Positions 56,452 through 64,000 of a DNA stretch of 64,000 nt are shown here, one piece after another; the first letter of the stretch is position 1, and every line of letters begins with the position of its first letter. Position numbers and translations under genes: made by a program. The notes beneath the pieces were generated by a model. That model searched no databases. It worked only from the letters and a program-made list of their open reading frames with translations, and was not told where the DNA came from. Source of the stretch: Raphanus sativus (lineage: Eukaryota > Streptophyta > Magnoliopsida > Brassicales > Brassicaceae); contig NW_026615406.1 in the NCBI RefSeq assembly GCF_000801105.2, positions 1 to 64,000 on the forward strand, read 5' to 3'.

Positions 56452-58305
56452 ATCTTCATGATTCTTATCAAACCAGGATGAACCACGATCTAAAAAGCTT
56501 TATTTGGAACCACTAATCAGTAGAGAACAACCAGGAAGTTGAATAAATCTCATAACTGTTGTGAACAAGAAGATATCCCACCTTCTATCCAGATGATTCC
56601 AGATTATCCTGTTCGGACATATGCCATTATCTTCATGATTCTTATCAAACCAGGATGAACCACGATCTAAGAAGCTTTATTTGGAACCACTAATCAGTGG
56701 ACAATAACCAGGAAGTTGAATAAATCTCATAAGTGTTGTGAGCAAAAAGATATCTCACCTTCTATCCAGATGATTCCAGATTAGCTTGTTCGGACATATG
56801 CCATTATCTTCATGATTCTTATCAAACCAGGATGAACCACGATCTATAGAAGCTTTATTTGGAACCACTAATCAGTGGAGAATAACCAGGAAGTTGAATA
56901 AATCTCATAGGAAATGTGATTAAGAAGATATCCCACTTTCTATCCAGATGATTCCTGATTAGCCTGTTCGGCCATATGGCAATATCTTCATGATTTTTAT
57001 CAAACTAGGATGAACCAATATATAAGAAGCTTGATTGGGAACCAGTAATCAGTGGAGAATAACCAGGAAGTTGAATAAATCTCATAGGAGTTGTGAGTAA
57101 GAAGATATCCCACTTTCTATCCAGATGATTCCAGATTAGCCTGTTCGGACATATGCCATTATCTTCATGATTCTTATCAAACCAGGACGAACCATAATCT
57201 AAGAAGCTTTATTTGGAACCACTAATCAGTGGAGAATAACCAGGAAGTTGAATAAATCTCATAAGTGTTGTGAGCAAGAAGATATCCCACCTTCTATCCA
57301 GATGATTCCAGATTAGCCTGTTCGGACATATGCCATTATCTTCATGATTCTTATCAAACCAGGATGAACCACGATCTAAGAAGCTTTATTTGGAACCACT
57401 AATCAGTGGAGAATAACCAGGAAGTTGAATAAATTTCATAGGAGTTGTGATTAAGAAGATATCCCACTTTCTATCCAGATGATTCCTGATTAGCCTGTTC
57501 GGCCATATGGCAATATCTTCATGATTTTTATCAAACCAGGATGAACCAATATATAAGAAGCTTGATTGGGAACCACTAATCAGTGGAGAATAACCAGGAA
57601 GTTGAATAAATCTCATAGGAGTTGTGAGTAAGAAGATATCCCACTTTCTATCCAGATGATTCCAGATTAGCATGTTCGGACATATGCCATTATCTTCATG
57701 ATTCTTATCAAACCAGGACGAACCATGATCTAAGAAGCTTTATTTGGAACCACTAATCAGTGGAGAATAACCAGGAAGTTGAATAAATCTCATAAGTGTT
57801 GTGAGCAAGAAGATATCCCACCTTCTATCCAGATGATTCCAGATTAGCCTGTTCGGACATATGCCATTATCTTCATGATTCTTATCAAACCAGGATGAAC
57901 CACGATCTAAGAAGCTTTATTTGGAACCACTAATCAGTTGAGAATAACCAGGAAGTTGAATAAATCTCATAAGTGTTGTGAGCAAGAAGATATCCCACCT
58001 TCTATCCAGATGATTCCCGATTAGCCTGTTCGGACATATGCCATTATCTTCATGATCCTTATCAAACCAGGATGAACCAAGATCTAATAAGCTTTATTTG
58101 GAACCACTAATCAGTGGAGAATAACCAGGAAGTTGAATAAATCTCATAGGAGTTGTGAGTAAGAAGATATCCCACTTTCTATCCAGATGATTCCAGATTA
58201 GCCTGTTCAGACATATGGCAATATCTTCAAGATTCTTATCAAACCAGGATGAACCACGATCTAAGAAGCTTTATTTTGAACCACTAATCAGTGGAGAATA
58301 ACCAG
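56452..58305 (-). repeat. 177-bp satellite array 4
   Basis: About 10-11 monomers continuing array 3 beyond copia G. It contains both GCCATT and GGCAAT types and two copies of the AATATATAAGAAGCTTGATTGGG type (near 57015 and 57550). It ends at ACCAG (58301-58305), where the LTR of gypsy J begins. Confidence 0.96.
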
Positions 58306-59055
58306 TGATGCAAACCTAGCTAAACAAGGAGACAATGCGGAGCATGAGGAGCTGATTCAGCTAAGTGATACTGAAGAGGAGACAAGTGAGCTAGATGTTG
58401 CTGAAGAGGAGACAAGTAAAGCCCACGACAACCATGATCTCATAACCAAGTTAGGCCCGGTTACAAGATCACAAACCAGGAGATTGAAGAATGCAATTTC
58501 GATGTTGGTTTATTCTAAACCAAAACCAACTTCGATGGAGAATCAAGTCAAGGAGTTCTTCAATTATTCAGTCTTCGAGATTGCCTAGTTCTAAGTGTTT
58601 TCTTCTTAGTTTCACACAAGTCTTGTTGCAAGTTTCCACAATATTTCTTTGTCTTTGTTCTACATAAACCGTGAGAATCCAAAGTATGATTCATTCACTT
58701 TTCAATAAAAATCATTCCTTTGTTCTTGTGAATCCTTTGTTCAGTTTCTGAACACTGTTTGCCTAGGAGTTGATTCTCTGCAAGGCTTTTGGCTTGAGAT
58801 CATTGTTTGTGGGCGTGATACTCACGATCTCTAGCACATCTACACAAGTGTTTGATCTCTTCCATCGATCTCACACTGAAGATCCACAAACCATCTCTAC
58901 CTTCATCCGCAAACCATCTCCATCTATCAATCTATCCAAGTAACCATTCATCTATCAAGGAGACAATACCATCCTTGATCCATTCCGCAAAACCACAACC
59001 CAAATCACCCTCAGATCCATCAAAAAGGGATTTAAAACCAACAAGGGTTTCATTA
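58306..59055 (+). repeat. 5' LTR of gypsy J
   Basis: 750 bp, TGATGCAAACC..TTTCATTA. It shares the ends and the block around CAGTTTCTGAACACTG with B/H but differs by many substitutions and indels elsewhere. Its version of the C-terminal motif reads [14 protein letters not shown]. Confidence 0.9.
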
Positions 59056-59057
59056 AG

Positions 59058-59069
59058 TGGTATCAGAGC
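59058..59069 (+). other. Primer-binding site of gypsy J
   Basis: TGGTATCAGAGC, two bases after the LTR. The leader (59070-59496) matches that of H, including the A-run near 59201; no gene is seen. Confidence 0.93.
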
Positions 59070-59496
59070 AGATTGAGGGCTTTTGATTCAGGGTTTGTAC
59101 TCGATTTTCTTCTTCTCTTTGGGAACCTCTTTTATTCTGTTTCTGTGAATCTATCCATCTCTTTTCTACCTATCTAAAAGTGCGAGGGGGCCGACCAGTA
59201 TAAAAAAAAAAAAGAAAGATCAAGGCATCTAAGGCTGAAGAGAAATCCAGCCAGACTGAAGAGAAATCCAGTCTCTGGTGGTAAAGCCTCTTGCGAACTA
59301 AATCTCTTAATACTGTCTATCTTTTCTTCTCTTTGGGGTAGGGAATTGACTTCAAAAGGCTTGAACTCTGTTTGCTATTGAACTCCTGGATTCACAAACT
59401 GAAACACTTGAGAGAAACACTTGAGAGAAACACCAGTGAGGCTTCGGCTATCATATTGTGTTCTAACCTTTCTTGTTGAGTTTCTTAATAGGAATC

Positions 59497-62192
59497 ATGT
59501 CGGATGAAGAGCATGAGCGGGAAGATCATCCAAACCTATTCAACAAAGTCCAGATGGATGCTATGATGTCAACTCTGATGAAAGCAATAGATAAGAAACT
59601 TGAATTTGAAAGAAATTCCTTTGCTACCAACAATGTTTTAGGTAGTGCTTCTCAGGCTAGGAAAGCTGCTAGAGAGAAAAGGAGAGGCAAGAGAGTTGCT
59701 ACTGGCTTAACTGATGATGATATCACCTCTTCTGGAAGGAGTTCAGATGAAGTAAGATCAGTTAGAGCACCATCTCAGACCAGAACCAACCGAGCAGAGA
59801 GACACAAGCCAGATGACAGTCTTGGTAACATCAAGCTCAGAGTACCAATCTTCAGTGGTACCAGCAATCCAGACGATTATCTTGATTGGGAAAAAAAGAT
59901 AGAGTTGATCTTTGATTGTCACAACTACTCAGAGCTCAAGAAGGTTAGGCTTGCAGCAACTGAATTCAATGGTTATGCTCTTCACTGGTGGGATCAGATT
60001 ACTTCAACAAGAAGAAGAACCGGGGAAGCAGCAGTATCAGGTTGGTTTGAACTCAAGACTCTCATGAGGAAACGATTTGTTCCAAGTCATTACCACAAGG
60101 ATGTTCATCTGAAACTAAGGAGGCTCACTCAAGGATCTAAGAGCGTGGAGGATTACTATCAGGAGATGGAGACTCTCATGATAAAAGCATCTGTTGTTGA
60201 GGATTCTAATGCAACTATGGCTCGGTTCCAAGCTGGTCTCAACAGAGAAATACAAGATCGATTGGAGCTGCAGGATTATGATGACATCTATGAGCTTCTT
60301 CACAAAGCTATCCTCATTGAGCAACAACATAAGAGAAAGAACAGCTCCAAGGGTTCATACGGCAACAACTACAGGACAACCAAGGATGAGAAAAGCCTAG
60401 CTAAATCCAAGGAAGAACACAAAGCCTATCAGCGTGATGATAAGGGAAAAACACCAGCAACTAGATCAAGAGATGTGAAGTGTTTCAAGTGCCATGGCAT
60501 TGGTCACTATGCTAATGAATGCACTAACAAGAAGGTGATGATTCTCTTGGATAATGGAGATATTATATCTGAGGAAGAGAATGCTGATGCTTCCGAGGAA
60601 GAGTTGATAGATTATCCAGTCCGAGGACAGCTCCTGGTTACAAGAAGGTCTCTTCAGGTCCAATCCAAACCAGAAGACATTGATCAAAGGGAGAATCTCT
60701 TTCACACTCGTTGTACTGTTTATGATAAAGTTTGCAGCTTGATTATAGATGGTGGAAGTTGTACTAACGTGGCTAGTGAATCTCTTGTAGCAAAGCTTGG
60801 ACTAAAAACAGGGAAGCATCCTAGACCTTACCCACTTCAATGGCTTAATGAGGGAGGCGAGCTGAAAGTCACTGAGCAAGTTATGGTTCCTATAACCATT
60901 GGGAGGTACCAAGATGAGATAGTGTGTGATGTACTACCCATGGATTCCAGTCATATCCTCTTAGGCAGGCCTTGGCAATATGACAAGAAAGCTATCCATG
61001 ATGGGTTTACAAATCGCCACTCCTTCACTCACAGGGATAAAAAGATTGTGCTTGCACCTTTGTCACCTCAAGAAGTTCATGAAGATCAGCTACAACTAAG
61101 GCTCAGGCGACAAGAAGCCAAGGAGAACTCATCTGAATCAAAGAAAGGAACCAATCCTTTGGCCAAAAACAGTGAGATCAGGAAAGCTTTGATTCTCCAA
61201 CAACCTTTGCTTTTGTTTATCTTTTAAGGTTCACTACTAACTTCTTCTAACCGTGCTCCGGAGCTTCCAAAAGGGTTTGAGTTTATCTTGCAGGAATATG
61301 GTGATGTCTTCCCAGGAGAAAGTCCAGCTAGCTTGCCACCTTTCAGAGGGATTGAACACCAAATAGATCTGGTTCCAGGCGCTTCTCTTCCAAATAGACC
61401 AGCCTATAGAACCAACCCAGACGAAACCAAGGAGTTACAAAGGCAGGTTGATGAGCTGATGGCTAAAGGACACATTAGAGAAAGCATGAGCCCTTGTGTT
61501 GTACCTGTACTACTGGTGCCAAAGAAGGATGGGAGCTGGCGCATGTGTGTTGACTGCAGAGCCATCAACAATATCACTGTAAAGTACAGACATCCTATCC
61601 CTAGACTTGATGATATGCTTGATGAATTGCATGGGTCTTGCATTTTCTCTAAGATAGATTTAAAGAGTGGATATCATCAGATTAGGATGAGAGAAGGAGA
61701 TGAATGGAAAACTGCTTTTAAAACAAAACATGGATTGTATGAGTGGCTTGTTATGCCATTTGGTTTAACTAATGCTCCTAGCACTTTCATGAGGCTGATG
61801 AATCATGTTTTGAGAGCCTTCATAGGACACTTTGTGGTAGTTTATTTCGATGACATCTTGATCTATAGCAAAAGTTTGTCTGAGCATACTGAACATTTGA
61901 GGATTGTTTTAGAAGTACTTAGGAAAGAATCTCTCTTTGCTAATCTTGATAAATGTACTTTTGGAACAGATCACCTTGTGTTTTTAGGCTTTGTTGTTTC
62001 AGCTCAAGGGATCAGGGTGGATGAAGAGAAAGTAAAAGCCATCCGAGATTGGCCAGTTCCTAAGAGTGTGAGTGAAGTCCGGAGCTTTCATGGACTAGCT
62101 GGGTTCTACAGAAGGTTTGTCAGAGACTTCAGCACTATTGCAGCACCCCTCACTGAGGTTATCAAGAAGAATGTGGGATTCAGATGGGAAGA
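59497..62192 (+). pseudogene. Gypsy J gag-pol, with nonsense codon and cut by K
   Basis: Starts at ATG 59497 ([10 protein letters not shown]). Gag, zinc knuckle [14 protein letters not shown] and protease [12 protein letters not shown] are intact. A TAA at 61225-61227 follows LLLFIF. H has TTCAAAGG at this place and J has TTTTAAGG, so two substitutions made the stop; the frame itself is unchanged. It continues with RT ([22 protein letters not shown]) to VGFRWE at about 62190. The apparent extension to 62313 is K LTR sequence. Small replacements against B (for example NPLAK for NPWAK, RMREG for RMKEG) show more divergence than H. Confidence 0.9.
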
Positions 62193-63020
62193 TGGTGCAG
62201 CCTGGGTATGGCTTATGCTCCTGGCTTGGTGCAGCCTGGGTATGGCTTATGCTCCTGGATCACTTGAAGGTAATGGAAGTGGGTGTTCTAAGAGGCTACT
62301 AGCACTCTGTTGAACTATGGTCGACTCTCTACAGCTATGGTGTGGCTGCAAGGGTGGATAGCTACTCAAAGACACAGGATTACCCTGTATAGTCTAAGAT
62401 GGATTCACAAGGAATTCCTTCCTTTAAGTGAGGTCAATGTTCCTTTAGCTGAACAGAGAAAGCTTGAGACAAGGCAAACAAGTTGCTGTAAAATTCTTAG
62501 ATTCAAAGTTGAAGAAGAAAAAACAAGCTGCGTGGTCTTTAAGTAAAAGAGAAAACAATGTCTAACCTAATCCTTAACCAATTTGGTTTATGAGAACTAA
62601 ACCAAATCGACAGGACATCTAATCCTAATTAAAACTGGTTTAACTAATCCTAATTTGTCTTGGTTTGAAATAAATGAAAACCAAATAAACCAACTTAATT
62701 ACATTGAAATCAAATTGAACCAACAAGCTGGTTTGTCTTGGTCTTCTCCCTTAGAACTTGCTCCCACGAATTTGGCTAAGTCTTGGAGGGTCTTCTCTTG
62801 TGTCCTCAGCCTTGATCTAGTTACTGGTCCACTCCACACATTGGCTGGTTCATTGGATTGATCTCTCTTGCTCAGGTTCACTTCAATGTCACTAGCTTCA
62901 AGCTCATCTTCTAAGTCAGTCTCTTTGGTATCACCTTTATCCCCTTGCTCAGGTTCAATCAGCTCTTCCTCATCAGACTCACTCAGCTCCTCTTCAATGT
63001 CTCTGCTCATGGCTACACCA
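62193..63020 (-). repeat. 3' LTR of gypsy K
   Basis: 828 bp. On + it starts TGGTGCAGCC and ends GGCTACACCA, so the ends TGGTG/CACCA are a perfect 5-bp inverted repeat. The outer edge carries a 34-bp unit (TGGTGCAGCCTGGGTATGGC start) twice in tandem, at 62193-62260. No second LTR is in the window; the ends are set by the J sequence and the purine tract. Confidence 0.8.
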
Positions 63021-64000
63021 TCCCCTCCTCCTTTAAAAGGATTTGACCTCAAATCCAAATCATCTGCAACAAAAGGGATCAAGTCAGAAACATTGAAAGT
63101 AGAACTTATTGTGTACTTACCTTCTAGATCAATCTGGTAGGCATTGTTGTTGATTCTTTTCAACACTTTGAAAGGTCCATCTGTCCTTGGCAGTAGCTTT
63201 GATTTCCTCTCAGCAGGAAACCTATCCTTTCTCATGTGGATCCAAACAAGATCACCCGGTTCCAGCACCAGTTCTTTTCTGCCCTTGTTCTTTTGCCTCT
63301 CATACATCTTTGTCCTCTCCTCTATGTTCTTCCTGACCTGCGCATGTAAAGACTTGACAAACTCGGCCTTTTGCTTGCCATCAAGGTTAGTTTGTTCTTT
63401 CAAAGGTAAAGCAAACAAATCAAGAGGAGACAATGGATTGAATCCATAAACAACTTGAAAAGGGGAGAGCTTGGTAGCTGAATGCACTGCCCTATTGTAT
63501 GCAAACTCTACATGAGGTAAACAATCTTCCCAAGTCCTAATGTTACTCTTAATGATGGCACGCAGAAGAGTAGACAAGGTCCTATTGACTGTTTCAGTTT
63601 GTCCATCAGTTTGGGGATGACAAGTAGTTGAAAACAATAGCTTAGTTCCCAACTTTCCCCACAGAGTTTTCCAGAAATAGCTAAGGAACTTAGAATCCCT
63701 ATCAGAAACTATAGTCCTAGGCATGCCATGCAATCTAACAACCTCTCTAAAGAAAAGATCAGCTACTAGAGATGCATCATCAGTCTTATGGCAAGGTATG
63801 AAGTGTGCCATCTTAGAAAACCTGTCAACAACCACAAAGATACTATCTCTACCTTTCCTGGTTCTAGGCAATCCTAAAACAAAGTCCATAGAGATGTCAA
63901 CCCATGGTTCAGTAGGGATAGGAAGAGGAGTGTACAAACCTGTTGGTTGGACCTTAGACTTGGCCTGCTTGCACACGACACACCTAGCACACACCCTCTC
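62699..64000 (-). CDS. Gypsy K integrase and C-terminus (partial polyprotein)
   Basis: The frame is open from the window end ([14 protein letters not shown], end of the integrase zinc domain) to the stop at 62699. Integrase core: D at [10 protein letters not shown] at SDRDSKF, E at TETVNRT. A C-terminal domain ([20 protein letters not shown]) follows, then a long acidic tail ([16 protein letters not shown]) and [13 protein letters not shown]. The last 107 codons lie inside the 3' LTR (62699-63020), as in A and B. The 5' part of the gene is outside the window, so its integrity is unknown; the visible part has no defect. Confidence 0.87.
   Translation of the reverse strand, partial: ERVCARCVVCKQAKSKVQPTGLYTPLPIPTEPWVDISMDFVLGLPRTRKGRDSIFVVVDRFSKMAHFIPCHKTDDASLVADLFFREVVRLHGMPRTIVSDRDSKFLSYFWKTLWGKLGTKLLFSTTCHPQTDGQTETVNRTLSTLLRAIIKSNIRTWEDCLPHVEFAYNRAVHSATKLSPFQVVYGFNPLSPLDLFALPLKEQTNLDGKQKAEFVKSLHAQVRKNIEERTKMYERQKNKGRKELVLEPGDLVWIHMRKDRFPAERKSKLLPRTDGPFKVLKRINNNAYQIDLEGKYTISSTFNVSDLIPFVADDLDLRSNPFKGGGDGVAMSRDIEEELSESDEEELIEPEQGDKGDTKETDLEDELEASDIEVNLSKRDQSNEPANVWSGPVTRSRLRTQEKTLQDLAKFVGASSKGEDQDKPACWFNLISM

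Larger units (their letters stand above)
58306..62192 (+). mobile_element. Ty3/gypsy element J (B family body, distinct LTR), interrupted by K
   Basis: 5' LTR 58306-59055 inserted in the satellite, primer site 59058-59069, leader nearly identical to H, gag-pol from 59497. The sequence is cut at 62192 in the RNase H region (VGFRWE) by the LTR of gypsy K. The rest of J should lie beyond the window, on the far side of K. The LTR is clearly diverged from those of B and H, although the body is not. Confidence 0.92.
62193..64000 (-). mobile_element. Ty3/gypsy element K (CRM-like), 3' part, continues past window
   Basis: The 3' LTR is at 62193-63020, the purine tract at 63021-63030 (TCCCCTCCTC on +), and integrase-coding sequence runs to the window end. 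It is inserted in gypsy J; the flank GAAGA before 62193 is the expected target duplication. It is a different family from A and B, with its own LTR. Confidence 0.87.

Noticed and set aside
62310..62861. Short + strand frames at 62310-62861
   Set aside because: They lie inside the LTR of gypsy K and partly opposite its pol; no known product.

Overview
The window is plant repeat DNA. I see no host gene, tRNA, rRNA or CRISPR. It consists of LTR retrotransposons nested in one another and in four blocks of a 177-bp tandem satellite. The pattern (plant Ty1/copia elements, Ty3/gypsy chromovirus-like elements with tRNA-iMet primer sites, a satellite of nucleosome-sized period) fits a centromeric or pericentromeric region of a flowering plant. 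A Brassicaceae source is my guess from element style; the sequence alone does not prove it. I name the elements A-H, J and K locally.

Layout, left to right. 1-400: protease-region scrap of a Tat/Athila-type Ty3/gypsy element. 466-7221: gypsy A (- strand), two LTRs, pol broken by one frameshift. 7222-7376: end of a J-type gypsy LTR. 7377-11975: satellite array 1 (+ orientation, about 26 nearly identical monomers). 11976-17680: copia E (- strand) with two very unlike LTRs and no target duplication. 17681-21894: copia F (+), missing its 5' half-gag and 5' LTR. 21895-26816: satellite array 2 (- orientation, about 28 monomers, partly a dimeric higher-order repeat). 26817-43036: copia C (+), target duplication TAAAT. 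It carries two insertions: non-autonomous LTR element D (28854-32988, -, duplication CTTGG) and gypsy B (35867-42250, -, duplication GCAAC). 43037-45598: satellite array 3. 45599-56451: copia G (-), target duplication ATCTT, interrupted by gypsy H (46940-52293, +); a later deletion removed the 3' part of H together with the reverse transcriptase of G. 56452-58305: satellite array 4. 58306-62192: gypsy J (+), interrupted by gypsy K (62193 to the window end, -).

Arrays 2, 3 and 4 were one continuous satellite array that C and G split; the 5-bp duplications show this directly. Removing D and B from C restores a single open frame of exactly 1445 codons (1382 + 2873 + 80 nt), so the nesting is base-exact. 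Gypsies A, B/H/J and K share a feature I associate with the CRM (centromeric retrotransposon) clade: the pol frame runs 76-107 codons into the 3' LTR and ends with a GPxTR-type basic motif. Several of these elements sit in or next to the satellite, which suits a centromere-targeted family.

The least expected signal is a stem-loop near the 3' end of every copia element here. It has a near-constant loop (TTTTGTCCC..GGGTTTT) and a stem whose two arms change together from element to element. The same structure sits in the LTR of gypsy A. Other points of interest: E looks like a recombinant of two copia subfamilies; J has a diverged LTR on a nearly identical body; many of the frameshifts are single-base changes in short homopolymers and could be sequencing errors.
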